58,044 nt of DNA, taken from the NCBI GenBank assembly GCA_902784475.1, contig CACZUX010000021.1:1-58044 (forward strand), given 5' to 3'. This DNA is from an uncultured Bacteroidales bacterium (GTDB taxonomy: Bacteria; Bacteroidota; Bacteroidia; Bacteroidales; Bacteroidaceae). Position numbers and translations under genes: made by a program. This document shows, piece after piece, positions 1 through 8,031 of this stretch (the stretch's first letter is position 1; the number at the start of each line of letters is the position of its first letter). A model generated the notes under the pieces. The model searched no databases. It was not told the DNA's origin and was given only the letters and a program-made list of their open reading frames with translations.

Positions 1-62
1 GTACTACAATTTCTGTCTATGAAAATCTGTCAAAGAACAACGCACTTTCTCAAATGCGGGTG

Positions 63-94
63 CAAAGGTATGCCTTTTTTCCCAACCCACCAAA
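63..94 (-). promoter_or_regulatory. Bacteroidetes-type promoter reading leftward out of the window
   Basis: On the minus strand a TACCTTTG (-7 element, plus positions 63-70) lies 20 bp downstream of TTTG (-33 element, plus 91-94). This is a very good match to the Bacteroidetes sigma-70 consensus TTTG-N20-TAnnTTTG. It would drive a leftward gene that starts outside the window. No start codon for that gene can be assigned here. Confidence 0.6.
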
Positions 95-275
95 TATTTC
101 ACCAAGTTTTTTCGAAAAAAAGTGTTTTTACCCTCAAATTCGGCACATTTTTCCTCCTTTTTGATCTCCAGAGTATGTTCTATAGCATAAAACGGGCCTT
201 TTTCAACTGCTCCTGCAGAGGCGCTCTTTTATTATATTAATAAGGTTTGCGCGAGGGAAGGCCGATTTTTACGCT

Positions 276-393
276 CTAGTTAGAGAAAATTTGCGCGCTA
301 GTTAGAAAACAAATTTTCCCTAGTTAGAAGGCCCGTTTTTTTGGGGTTTCCCGTGGGGCCGTAAATTTTCCCCCGTGGGAGCGCAAATTTTTC
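276..393. repeat. 22-bp-period intergenic repeats (3 + 2 units)
   Basis: CTAGTTAGA occurs at 276, 298 and 320, exactly 22 bp apart, separated by AT-rich filler containing AAATTT. CCCGTGGG follows at 350 and 372, again 22 bp apart, each followed by an AAATTTT block. A looser 9-bp set (AACGGTCAT, AACGGACAT, TGCGGACAA) follows at 406-432. The only open reading frame in 1-459 (19-240) looks non-coding, so this 459-base gap holds repeats and the leftward promoter but no gene I can support. Confidence 0.8.
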
Positions 394-425
394 GTTTCAC
401 TCCTCAACGGTCATAACGGACATTG

Positions 426-448
426 CGGACAAACGTAAAATTTGTCCG
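426..448. other. Hairpin just past the TraB-like gene's stop codon
   Basis: CGGACAAA (426-433) and TTTGTCCG (441-448) form an 8-bp perfect inverted repeat with a 7-base spacer. It lies 11 bases beyond the stop codon of the leftward TraB/GumN-like gene. No T-run follows on the minus strand, so it may protect a 3' end or be a weak terminator. Confidence 0.4.
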
Positions 449-459
449 TTCGTTGGCAA

Positions 460-1461
460 TTACTCTTTCTTCACCGGCTCGACCGTATAGCCCTCGCGTC
501 GCAGCAACGCAATGACGGATCTGGGGCCCATGAGGTGGCGGCAGCCGACGGCAATCAGGCTGGGACACTGCGTGATGTTCTCACGGATGACAGGAATCCA
601 GTTTTCGTTGCGCCCCTTGAGCAAAAACGTGTCTTTTTCGTTTTCCTTAAACGTTTCGGGCTCCGATGCCATAAACTTGGCAAAAGCGCAGGTGTCGTTC
701 TGGATATAGGCCTTGTAGAAACGGCGAAACGTCCGTCCTGTTTTTCCGCTGACCAGGTCGCGAATTGATTTATAGAGCGAGTCGGCCTGCATTTTCACGG
801 AAAGACTGTCAAAGCCCGGCGTGTCGGTGAACGTGGAAATGAGTCCAGCGGAGATGTCTTTCGTTTCTTCCAGACCGCCGCGCGTTTTATTGCTTTTGGC
901 GGCTTCCTGATATAAAACACCATCCAAAGTCTGACGCTGACGTGCGCCAATAAATAGAACAACCCCAATCTTGGTTTGCCAGTATTTCGGCGTCTTTTTC
1001 CAGTATTCGCCGTCCTGGAATCTGGTGGTCAGGATGCTGTCAACCATATGGAAATGTGTGCTGTCGTCGTAGAGCTGTCTATAGTCGCTGCCTTCGGGCA
1101 TCATCCATTCCGGACCGGGATTGCGAAGCAGTTCCACCACCCAGCGCTGAAACTTCCGGTCTTCCTCACTGGGTTGCAGGCTTGCATCGAAGTCTTGCTC
1201 AAAGATTACGGCCTCGCTTCGGTCGAAGGCATTCTGCAGGCCGCTGATGCCGAACACTTCTTCCCGAGTGAAGTTATGTCCTTCGCCGTGACAGGTGCCG
1301 AAGAGATAGGAGGTCTGCGTCAGGCCGTTGCCGCTGATTTCCCAGAGCCATCCGGGGCCTTCGGGGGTGTTGTTTTCAGGGGTTTTGCTTTCGTTTTGTG
1401 CGGCGATGTGCAGCGCCGATGCCAGCAGAATTGCCGGCAGGATGATGTGACGGAAGTTCAT
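460..1461 (-). CDS. TraB/GumN family protein with signal peptide
   Basis: A 333-residue protein with an N-terminal signal peptide ending near AQ (about residue 22). It shows the two hallmark ends of the TraB/GumN fold: GTCHGEGH at about 55-62, corresponding to the family's G-T-x-H segment, and a C-terminal VGCRHLMG (about 305-312) followed by a G-Y-T-V-x-P tail. The family is related to Tiki-type metalloproteases, but the bacterial members have no settled substrate. The protein probably acts in the periplasm or at the envelope. The gene stands alone, divergent from the DUF4932 gene, with its own minus-strand promoter. Family assignment is firm; function is unknown. Confidence 0.8.
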   Translation of the reverse strand: MNFRHIILPAILLASALHIAAQNESKTPENNTPEGPGWLWEISGNGLTQTSYLFGTCHGEGHNFTREEVFGISGLQNAFDRSEAVIFEQDFDASLQPSEEDRKFQRWVVELLRNPGPEWMMPEGSDYRQLYDDSTHFHMVDSILTTRFQDGEYWKKTPKYWQTKIGVVLFIGARQRQTLDGVLYQEAAKSNKTRGGLEETKDISAGLISTFTDTPGFDSLSVKMQADSLYKSIRDLVSGKTGRTFRRFYKAYIQNDTCAFAKFMASEPETFKENEKDTFLLKGRNENWIPVIRENITQCPSLIAVGCRHLMGPRSVIALLRREGYTVEPVKKE

Positions 1462-1503
1462 GGCTTGTTGATGCGTTGCGGTTCGTTTTTGTGTTTTTCG
1501 ACC

Positions 1504-1535
1504 GCAAAAATACTATTTTTCTGTGTAATAACAAA
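1504..1535 (-). promoter_or_regulatory. Promoter of the TraB/GumN-like gene
   Basis: Minus-strand TATTTTTG (plus 1504-1511) is preceded, after exactly 20 bp, by TTTG (plus CAAA at 1532-1535). It is placed correctly for the leftward gene starting at 1461. Confidence 0.55.
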
Positions 1536-1544
1536 ACATTTTTG

Positions 1545-1552
1545 TAACTTTG
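1545..1552 (+). promoter_or_regulatory. -7 element for the DUF4932 gene
   Basis: TAACTTTG fits TAnnTTTG and sits about 30 bp upstream of the ATG at 1583/1589. No clear -33 TTTG is present at the expected distance, so this side of the divergent pair looks weaker than the opposite one. Confidence 0.4.
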
Positions 1553-1588
1553 CATCGAATTCAATCTCTTATCTGCTTTGAAATGACC

Positions 1589-2632
1589 ATGAAAACATTC
1601 GTCTCCATCCTGCTCTCCCTGCTGGCCATCTCAGCAACGGCACAAATCAAGTCAGAAGTGTCGGAGACCATAGAGCTGATGGGCATTCTCTCGCGCACGG
1701 CGGGATTTCTGGAATTCAGCAACGACCTTGCCGGTCAGTATTCCAAAGACACCGAAGCCTGGTTTGCACAATACCGAGAGCATCCGACCGTCACCTACTA
1801 CAAGGAACTCCGTGCCAAAAACGGCATCGCCTACGATCGGGTGACGAATATGGCGGTTCATCTGGAAACAGAGAAAGGCAAAGTGAAGCTTGTCGGCAAT
1901 CGCGAAGAACTCACCGGCGGCTGGAAGGACGTTGACCTCGACGACTTCATCAAGCGTCTCAACAAGTTCTATGCAGACACACGCTTCCACGATTTCTTCG
2001 AGCAACACAGGACGTTCTACAACGATTTTCTGCAGGCATATGATAAAAATATCATTCCCATTAAGCCTGAATGGTACGGTCAATTCTATAACGGCGCTGC
2101 ACCTGCGGAGCAGTTCCGAATCATCATCGGCTTCACCTACGGAACGACCAACAACGGCGCCAGCCGACAACTGCCCGGACAAGCCCGCGAGGTGTTTGCC
2201 GTCTGTGGTTACTGCATGAACCCTCAAACAGGTCGCCCGAATTTCGACAGCAGTCTCCCGCTCCATGAGTTCAACCACTCTTTTGTGAACCCGCTCTTGG
2301 AGAACGCTGATAACGAGAAGACGATGCAGGAAGCAGGACAAAAGCTCTTCCAACGCTCACAATCAGCTATGGAGCAGCAGCACTATGACGACTGGCACAT
2401 CGTCATCAACGAAAGTCTTGTCCGGGCCGCTGTCATTGTCTATTTCTACGAAAACGGCTTCAATCAGGTTGCTATAAAAATGCTCAACTATGAAACAATG
2501 AGCCAAGGTTTTCCGTGGATGCTCGACGTCGTTTCCGCCCTCCGCTATTACTCCACCCATCGCGAGCAGTATCCCACGCTTAACGAATTCTATCCCGAGA
2601 TTGCCAGCTTCCTGAGCAAATACAACGAGTAG
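1589..2632 (+). CDS. DUF4932-type exported putative zinc metallopeptidase
   Basis: About 347 residues with a signal peptide (hydrophobic segment ending near ATAQ, residue 19). An in-frame ATG also exists at 1583. I chose 1589 because it gives the cleaner signal sequence. HEFNH at 226-230 matches the HExxH zinc motif, and NESLVRA at about 274-280 could supply the third ligand (E275), as in gluzincin peptidases. This pattern is typical of the DUF4932 family found in Bacteroidetes, for which no substrate is established to my knowledge. The protein is likely periplasmic or surface-exposed and monocistronic. Peptidase activity is inferred from the motif only. Confidence 0.75.
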   Translation: MKTFVSILLSLLAISATAQIKSEVSETIELMGILSRTAGFLEFSNDLAGQYSKDTEAWFAQYREHPTVTYYKELRAKNGIAYDRVTNMAVHLETEKGKVKLVGNREELTGGWKDVDLDDFIKRLNKFYADTRFHDFFEQHRTFYNDFLQAYDKNIIPIKPEWYGQFYNGAAPAEQFRIIIGFTYGTTNNGASRQLPGQAREVFAVCGYCMNPQTGRPNFDSSLPLHEFNHSFVNPLLENADNEKTMQEAGQKLFQRSQSAMEQQHYDDWHIVINESLVRAAVIVYFYENGFNQVAIKMLNYETMSQGFPWMLDVVSALRYYSTHREQYPTLNEFYPEIASFLSKYNE

Positions 2633-3106
2633 CACACGACAAGCAAATTACGGGTTTGTCAAAAAATCGGCGACGGATTCTCGAAGGAATGCGCCTTGCA
2701 GAGGAAGTCTAAGTCGCTGAAAATCAATATCGGCTTGTTCGCCCACCCCCCAATCAGATACCCCGCAGAGACCGAGCAGAGACCGAGCAGAGACCGTGAA
2801 AGCGGGTTTTGATGTCAAGTTTTACGTATAGTCTGGCTGGTGGCTAACTTGCGTTGTCTCGTGAAGCTTCGCTCCACAGACATCCTACTCGGCTATTGCT
2901 CCACAGCTTATGTGACCGTCTGTTCGGTGTCCCCTGGCATCGTCGGTGCTATTGGGTGCGGCATCGCGGTGCTGTCAGATGCCTTCGGTTGCACCTCGGC
3001 CCCATTCGCCGGCCCCATTCGCTGCGCGAAAGGACGGGCGGATGTTGCACGAGTAAATTTCGCGAAAACAAAAAGCGGCACTTACACGATAATTTTAGAG
3101 CAAAAA
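2633..3106. other. Long intergenic region without a supported gene
   Basis: About 470 bases between the DUF4932 gene and the lpxK promoter. It contains the 11-bp tandem array at 2754-2797. A long frame running from 2840 into lpxK (stop at 4246) has a composition unlike a real protein past 3162, where it is an out-of-frame shadow of lpxK. I see no tRNA or small RNA I can support. Confidence 0.5.
2754..2797. repeat. 11-bp tandem repeat, 3 good copies plus 1 degenerate
   Basis: GCAGAGACCGA at 2765-2775 and 2776-2786, then GCAGAGACCGT at 2787-2797, are contiguous in an 11-bp register. The preceding 11 bases (2754-2764) match at 7 of 11 positions. The array is intergenic, between the DUF4932 gene and lpxK. 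Confidence 0.85.
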
Positions 3107-3138
3107 TTTGGAGATTCGGACAAAAACCGCTACCTTTA
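3107..3138 (+). promoter_or_regulatory. Promoter of the lpxK-PNP-thiL operon
   Basis: TTTG (3107-3110), 20 bp, then TACCTTTA (3131-3138), a near-consensus Bacteroidetes promoter. It places the transcription start about 15 bases before the lpxK ATG at 3162 and supports that start over the upstream ATG at 3108. Confidence 0.5.
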
Positions 3139-3161
3139 CGCAGTTTATTGTGCAAAGTACC

Positions 3162-4265
3162 ATGGAAATCGTTCGCTTTTCTACCCACAAATGGCTGTCG
3201 CCGCTGAGTTGGCTCTACGGCCTGGGGGTGAACGTGCGCAACGAACTCTTCGACATGGGATGGCTCAAAAGCGTAGCATTCCCCATCCCCGTCATCAACA
3301 TCGGCAACCTCACCGTGGGCGGAACGGGGAAAACGCCCCACACGGAATATCTCATACGCCTCTTGAGCCGCGAGTTTCGCGTGGCCGTGCTCTCACGCGG
3401 ATATCGCCGCGAGAGTTCGGGCTACGTGCTGGCAAAACCCGACACACCCGCCTCGCAGATCGGCGACGAGCCCTGGCAGATGAAGCACAAATTCCCCGAA
3501 GTGTATGTAGCCGTGGACGCCAATCGCCGCAGGGGCATCACCCGGCTGATGCACGACAGGGAGACGCGCGACGTGGACGTCATCCTGCTCGACGACGCCT
3601 ATCAGCACCGCTACGTGAAAGCCGGCCTCAACATCCTGCTCGTCAACTGGCACAGGCCCATCCATCTGGACCGTCTGCTGCCCGTGGGGCGTCTGAGAGA
3701 GCCCTTCCGCAACCGCAACAGGGCCGACATCGTCGTCGTGAGCAAATGCCCCCGAGACGTCAGTCTGATGGACATGCACGTGATGCACAACCATCTGGCG
3801 CTGCCGCCCTTCCAGGACCTCTTTTTCAGCGCGTTCCGCTACAACAACCTGAGGCCCCTCTTCCCCGAGGCCGAAGCCCCCAGTATCACGCCGGAGTCGC
3901 TCCGGGAGACCAACGTGCTGCTCGTCTCGGGCATCGGATGCCCCAAGCAGATGGAGAACGAACTCAAGCCGCTGGTCAAGAGTCTCAAGACACTCACCTT
4001 CCCCGACCATCACGGCTACACGACCTCCAACGTGAAATGGGCCGAAAACCTCTTCTCGCGGCTGCCGGAACCCCGCATGGTGATCACCACGGAGAAAGAC
4101 GCCGCACGCATCGCCGAAAAGGTGAGCTACGACGGATCGGAACTGCAGCGATCCACCTACGTGCTGCCCGTCGAGGTGGCCTTCCTGCAGGATCAACAGG
4201 AAACATTCAACAAAAAAATATTGAGCTATGTACGAACAAATCTTAGAAACCGCAAAGTGGATTAA
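3162..4265 (+). CDS. lpxK: Tetraacyldisaccharide 4'-kinase
   Basis: 367 residues. LpxK uses ATP to phosphorylate the 4' position of the tetraacyldisaccharide lipid A precursor at the inner face of the cytoplasmic membrane. The start MEIVRFSTHKW is followed by an amphipathic N-terminal segment and the Walker A region GNLTVGGTGKT at about 48-58, which is diagnostic of LpxK. LSRGYRRES at about 77-85 and a late ITTEKDA motif are also typical. The extended frame beginning at 3108 is rejected because its first codons overlap the promoter. The 3' end overlaps the next gene by 38 bp, indicating one transcript with PNP and thiL. Lipid A synthesis is essential in most Gram-negatives. Confidence 0.92.
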   Translation: MEIVRFSTHKWLSPLSWLYGLGVNVRNELFDMGWLKSVAFPIPVINIGNLTVGGTGKTPHTEYLIRLLSREFRVAVLSRGYRRESSGYVLAKPDTPASQIGDEPWQMKHKFPEVYVAVDANRRRGITRLMHDRETRDVDVILLDDAYQHRYVKAGLNILLVNWHRPIHLDRLLPVGRLREPFRNRNRADIVVVSKCPRDVSLMDMHVMHNHLALPPFQDLFFSAFRYNNLRPLFPEAEAPSITPESLRETNVLLVSGIGCPKQMENELKPLVKSLKTLTFPDHHGYTTSNVKWAENLFSRLPEPRMVITTEKDAARIAEKVSYDGSELQRSTYVLPVEVAFLQDQQETFNKKILSYVRTNLRNRKVD

Positions 4266-5037
4266 GGGCAGGATGAAGCACTCGCCCAAGACGGCCATCA
4301 TCCTGGGTACCGGACTGGGACAACTGGCTGCGGAGATCAAAAAGGAGATGGAGATCCCCTACGCCGACATCCCCCACTTCCCCATATCTACCGTTGAAGG
4401 CCACTCCGGCAAACTCATCTTCGGCACCCTCGGCGACAAAGACATCCTGGCCATGGAGGGACGCTTCCACTACTACGAAGGCTACAGCATGAAGGAGGTG
4501 ACGTTCCCCATCCGCGTGATGAAGGAGCTGGGCATCCAGACGCTCTACCTCACCAACGCCTCGGGCGGCGTGAACCCCAGCTTCCGCATCGGCGACATCA
4601 TGATCATCACCGACCACATCAACCACATGCCCGAGAACCCGCTGCGCGGAGAGAACATCCCTCAGGGCCCCCGATTCCCGGATATGGGTCACGCCTACGA
4701 CCCCGACCTCGTCGATCTGGCCGACGCCATCGCCGCCGAGAAAGGTCTGAAGGTGCGTCACGGCGTCTATGTGGCCACACAGGGTCCCTGCTATGAAACG
4801 CCCGCAGAATACCGCATGTTCGCACAGCTGGGCGCCGACGCCGTCGGCATGAGCACCGTGCCCGAAGTCATCGTGGCCCGCCATGTGGGCATCCGCTGCT
4901 TCGGCTTCAGCATCATCACCGACCTCGGCGGACACGGACAGGTGATGAAGGTGACACACGAAGACGTGCAGAAGGCCGCCAACGAGGCACAGCCTCGCGT
5001 GGCCGCCATCATGCGTGAAATGATCGAGCGTTCCTGA
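4228..5037 (+). CDS. Purine-nucleoside phosphorylase (class I, trimeric type)
   Basis: 269 residues. It cleaves purine nucleosides with phosphate to free base and ribose-1-phosphate for salvage. Family features are the N-terminal ILGTGLG phosphate loop (about 25-31), EGHSGK at 57-62, TNASGG at 109-114, QGPCYETPAE at 185-194 and GADAVGMSTVPE at 202-213. Where human PNP has the base-recognising Asn243 (ITN), this protein has Asp (ITD, D232), which could alter 6-oxo/6-amino purine preference; I recall ITD in related Bacteroidetes proteins, so it may be lineage-wide. The gene overlaps lpxK by 38 bp and its TGA overlaps the thiL ATG by one base. Confidence 0.88.
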   Translation: MYEQILETAKWIKGRMKHSPKTAIILGTGLGQLAAEIKKEMEIPYADIPHFPISTVEGHSGKLIFGTLGDKDILAMEGRFHYYEGYSMKEVTFPIRVMKELGIQTLYLTNASGGVNPSFRIGDIMIITDHINHMPENPLRGENIPQGPRFPDMGHAYDPDLVDLADAIAAEKGLKVRHGVYVATQGPCYETPAEYRMFAQLGADAVGMSTVPEVIVARHVGIRCFGFSIITDLGGHGQVMKVTHEDVQKAANEAQPRVAAIMREMIERS

Positions 5038-6086
5038 TGGAGATCGCCAAGCTGGGTGAATTCGGCCTGATACGCCGTCTCACCGAATCCATCGCCCCGA
5101 CACAGTCCTCCACGCTGAAAGGCGTGGGCGACGACTGCGCCGTCATCGCGCCGACAGAAGGCGAGGTGACGCTCGTCACCACCGACATGCTGATGGAGGG
5201 CGTCCACTTCGACCTCATCTACACCCCGCTCAAGCACTTGGGCTACAAGGCCGTCGCCGTGAATCTCAGCGACCTCTACGCCATGAACGCCACGCCGCGA
5301 CAGCTGACGGTGTCGCTGGCCATCGGCAAACGTTTTCAGGTGGAAGACATCGACGCACTCTATGAAGGCATGCGTCTGGCCTGCGAGAAATACGGCGTGG
5401 ACATCGTGGGCGGCGACACCACCGCCAGCATGACGGGTCTGGCCATCAGCATCACCGCCATCGGCACCGCACGGAAAGAAGATATCGTCTGTCGCAACGG
5501 CGCCAAAGAGACCGATCTCATCTGCGTTTCGGGCAATCTGGGCGCCGCCTACACGGGCCTGCAGCTGCTGGAGCGCGAGAAGACGGTGTATCTGCAGCAG
5601 GCACGCGAGAGCGGCGGCAACACCAATGTGCCCTTCGAACCCGACTTCGCCGGACGCGAATACATCCTCGAGCGCCAGCTCAAGCCCGAGCCCCGACGCG
5701 ACATTATCGCGCGGCTGAAGGAGGCGGGCATCCGTCCCACCTCGATGATCGACATCTCCGACGGCCTCAGCAGCGAACTGCTCCACATCTGTCACGAGAG
5801 CCAGTGCGGCTGCCGCATCTACGAAGAGCGCATCCCGCTGGACTACCAGACGGCGGTGGCGGCGGAGGAGTTCAACATGAACGTCACCACCTGCGCACTC
5901 AACGGCGGCGAAGACTACGAACTGCTCTTCACCGTGCCGCTCGCGGATAAGGAAAAGGCGGAGGCGCTGGAAGACGTCAAGGTCATCGGCTACATCTCCA
6001 AGGCCTCACAGGGCAAAGTGCTCGTCACACGCGACGGCGCCGAGTTCGAGCTGAAGGCTCAGGGATGGGTGATGCCGTCGGAATAG
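5037..6086 (+). CDS. thiL: Thiamine-monophosphate kinase
   Basis: 349 residues. ThiL phosphorylates thiamine monophosphate with ATP to give thiamine diphosphate. The N-terminus carries the typical GVGDDCAVI segment (about 29-37), followed by a TTDMLMEGVHFD-like metal and substrate region and SDLYAMNA, with VGGDTT in the middle and DISDGLSSEL and NGGEDYELLF in the second half, all hallmarks of the PurM/ThiL fold. The start codon is fused to the previous stop (TGATG at 5035-5039), indicating translational coupling with the PNP gene. No TPP riboswitch or other thi gene is visible nearby. Confidence 0.92.
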   Translation: MEIAKLGEFGLIRRLTESIAPTQSSTLKGVGDDCAVIAPTEGEVTLVTTDMLMEGVHFDLIYTPLKHLGYKAVAVNLSDLYAMNATPRQLTVSLAIGKRFQVEDIDALYEGMRLACEKYGVDIVGGDTTASMTGLAISITAIGTARKEDIVCRNGAKETDLICVSGNLGAAYTGLQLLEREKTVYLQQARESGGNTNVPFEPDFAGREYILERQLKPEPRRDIIARLKEAGIRPTSMIDISDGLSSELLHICHESQCGCRIYEERIPLDYQTAVAAEEFNMNVTTCALNGGEDYELLFTVPLADKEKAEALEDVKVIGYISKASQGKVLVTRDGAEFELKAQGWVMPSE

Positions 6087-6112
6087 TGTTTGTGGTTTAG
6101 GAGTCTCCGGTC

Positions 6113-6133
6113 TTTAACCTTTAACCCTTAACC
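6113..6133. repeat. 7-bp tandem repeat between convergent genes
   Basis: TTTAACC (6113-6119), TTTAACC (6120-6126) and CTTAACC (6127-6133) lie in the 48-base gap between the convergent ends of thiL and the flavin reductase gene. The repeat ends one base before the reductase stop codon. Confidence 0.8.
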
Positions 6134-6134
6134 T

Positions 6135-6728
6135 TTATTGCTTCCGCCAGGCGTTAACCACTTCGCCCACATACATCGTGTGGAAGCCGGAGCTGTTGTT
6201 GCGATACATCTGTTTGGGCACTTCACTACGGAAGCCTTTCTGGTCGAAGGGTGCTGCGTACATCGTCTTGCATTCAATCACCGATTCGGCCTCTGTATAA
6301 TAAGGTGTGCCGTTGGCAGTATAGGCGGTGTGCAGCTTCAGAGCTGCCGCCTTGTCGCCGTCGCGTCCGCTCTTTGAGCCCATATAGCGGAGCACGTTGG
6401 CGTGCTTGGGGCCGAAGGTCATCACGGTGAAATACTGCGACTCGTCCATGAACTTCTTGGTGTAGCGCTTCTCGGCCACATAGACCGTCAGCGCCGTGCG
6501 GCCCCAAAGGGTGCCGATGCCGCCCCAGCCGATGGTCATGGCGTTGTGTTTCTTCTTGCTGCCTGCAGCCAGAATCTCTGCCTTGCGGAACCACTGGAAG
6601 CCGTTCTCGCTGAAATCCTTCTCCACCTCGAATTTCTCAAAGCCGTACTCTTCCTGCGCCTTCACGCCGGAACACAGCATCAGCGCTGCCACTGCGAGCA
6701 CCACCGTCATCAGGTTATTTTTCATCAT
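6135..6728 (-). CDS. Exported flavin reductase-like (FMN-binding split barrel) protein
   Basis: 197 residues (or 196 from the second Met). A clear signal peptide (hydrophobic run, cleavage after VKAQ near 25) precedes a flavin reductase-like domain. Typical segments are KKHNAMTIGWGGIGTLWGR, where flavin binding is expected, VYVAEKRYTKKFMDES and a late C-x-x-MY region (ECKTMYAA). Most members of this fold are cytoplasmic NAD(P)H:flavin reductases, so an exported copy is unusual. It would lack NAD(P)H in the periplasm and may instead bind flavin or take electrons from a membrane donor. The gene overlaps the upstream NDH-2 gene by 14 bp, so the two are probably translated together. Confidence 0.75.
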   Translation of the reverse strand: MMKNNLMTVVLAVAALMLCSGVKAQEEYGFEKFEVEKDFSENGFQWFRKAEILAAGSKKKHNAMTIGWGGIGTLWGRTALTVYVAEKRYTKKFMDESQYFTVMTFGPKHANVLRYMGSKSGRDGDKAAALKLHTAYTANGTPYYTEAESVIECKTMYAAPFDQKGFRSEVPKQMYRNNSSGFHTMYVGEVVNAWRKQ

Positions 6729-8010
6729 TTCTAAAAATTAGTCTTAAACTGTTGCGATAGTTAAAGTAGTTCCACATCCAATTGATCAGGACCACTATTT
6801 TGTTTCTGACGCCCAAGAGAGATCTGAGGTGCACCACCAGCCACAAGAGCCAGGCTGTGTTGCCGCCGAACTTCAGACGGCCGATTTCTGCCACCGCCTT
6901 CCGACGGCCTATGGTGGCCATCGTGCCGAGATCTTTGTAGTGGAACACGAGGTCGTTGACATTCCCTGCTCCCTGCTTGGATGATGCGCGAAGCCTGATG
7001 GTTTTGGCCACACAATCTGCCTGTTGCATCGCCACCTGTGCCAACTGCGGATGACCGTGGGGATAATCCTGATCGCCGTCCACGATGCTCACGTCGCCAA
7101 TGGCAAAGACATCGTTCATGCCCTTCACCCGCAGACAGGTGTCGGTAACGATTCTGCCTCCGGCACCCAGCGTCATCTCCGGCGTCGAGGCGATGCGGTT
7201 GGCCCGGACGCCCGCCACCCATATCACGGTCTTCGCAGCCAACGTGCTGCCGTCCTCCATATGCAACACGCCGTCGCGATAGTCGGCAACTCTCGTGCGC
7301 GCCATCACCTCCACGCCCATCTCCCGGAGGTCGCGCTCTGCACGCACGGAGGAAGCTTCGTCCATAGATTTCAACAGGCGCACGTCGCTGTTCACCAGCA
7401 CGATGCGGATCTTTGAGGTGTCAATGTCGGGATAGTCACGAGGGGCTATCGTGCGCTTCATCTCGGCCAGCGCGCCGGCAATCTCCACGCCCGAAGGGCC
7501 TCCGCCCACAACGGCGACTGTCAAGAGCGATTGGAGCGTCTCTTCATCGGTCTCCACCTCGGCTCGCTCCATGTTGCTCAGTATGGTGTTGCGCAGGTTC
7601 ATGCCGTCCATCACAGTCTTCATGGGCAATGCGTCGGCAGCGATGTGATCATTGCCGAAGAAGTTGGTGGTGGCGCCGGCAGCAATCACCAGGTAGTCGT
7701 AATAAAGTTTGCCGAATGAGGTTTGCAGCACCTTTTCGTCGGCATCGATGCTCTGCACCTCGCCCATGCGGAAATAGACGTCTTCTCTCCCCTGCAGTAT
7801 TTTGCGAAAGGGAAACGAGATGCTGCTGGGCTCCAAACCGGCCGATGCCACCTGGTAAATCAGAGGAGGGAACTGGTGGTAGTTGTTCTTATCTACCAGC
7901 ACCACCTGCATACCGCAGCCTTTCAGGGCTTTCATCAGACGCAGACCGCCGAGTCCGCCGCCGATGACGACGACTCTTGTCTTACCTTTATGTCTTATAT
8001 TGGCTTTCAT
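6715..8010 (-). CDS. Type II NADH dehydrogenase (NDH-2-like NAD(P)/FAD oxidoreductase)
   Basis: 431 residues. NDH-2 enzymes oxidise NADH at the cytoplasmic membrane face and reduce quinone without pumping protons. The N-terminal FAD-binding dinucleotide fold is VIGGGLGG (15-22), followed by the family's NNYHQFPPLIYQVA signature. A second dinucleotide fold, VVGGGPSG (167-174), binds NADH. TVIWVAGV, FAIGDV and a late AQVAMQQA segment are standard for NDH-2. The hydrophobic, basic C-terminus (about 375-431, rich in W, L and R) is the membrane anchor. It sits between the GH2 gene (21-bp gap) and the exported flavin reductase (14-bp overlap). Confidence 0.87.
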   Translation of the reverse strand: MKANIRHKGKTRVVVIGGGLGGLRLMKALKGCGMQVVLVDKNNYHQFPPLIYQVASAGLEPSSISFPFRKILQGREDVYFRMGEVQSIDADEKVLQTSFGKLYYDYLVIAAGATTNFFGNDHIAADALPMKTVMDGMNLRNTILSNMERAEVETDEETLQSLLTVAVVGGGPSGVEIAGALAEMKRTIAPRDYPDIDTSKIRIVLVNSDVRLLKSMDEASSVRAERDLREMGVEVMARTRVADYRDGVLHMEDGSTLAAKTVIWVAGVRANRIASTPEMTLGAGGRIVTDTCLRVKGMNDVFAIGDVSIVDGDQDYPHGHPQLAQVAMQQADCVAKTIRLRASSKQGAGNVNDLVFHYKDLGTMATIGRRKAVAEIGRLKFGGNTAWLLWLVVHLRSLLGVRNKIVVLINWMWNYFNYRNSLRLIFRNDEK

Positions 8011-8031
8011 ACTGTAAACTGAAGTCGGTGT

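Noticed and set aside
19-240. Small 73-codon frame at the window start
   Set aside because: AT-rich, no recognisable features, and it overlaps the leftward promoter at 63-94.
2840-4246. A 468-codon open frame before and across lpxK on the plus strand
   Set aside because: From 3162 on it is the out-of-frame shadow of lpxK, with Arg/Pro/Gly/His-rich composition typical of a wrong frame in GC-rich DNA.
4990-5040. TPP riboswitch before thiL
   Set aside because: The thiL ATG overlaps the preceding stop, leaving no leader, and no thi-box motif is seen upstream of the operon.
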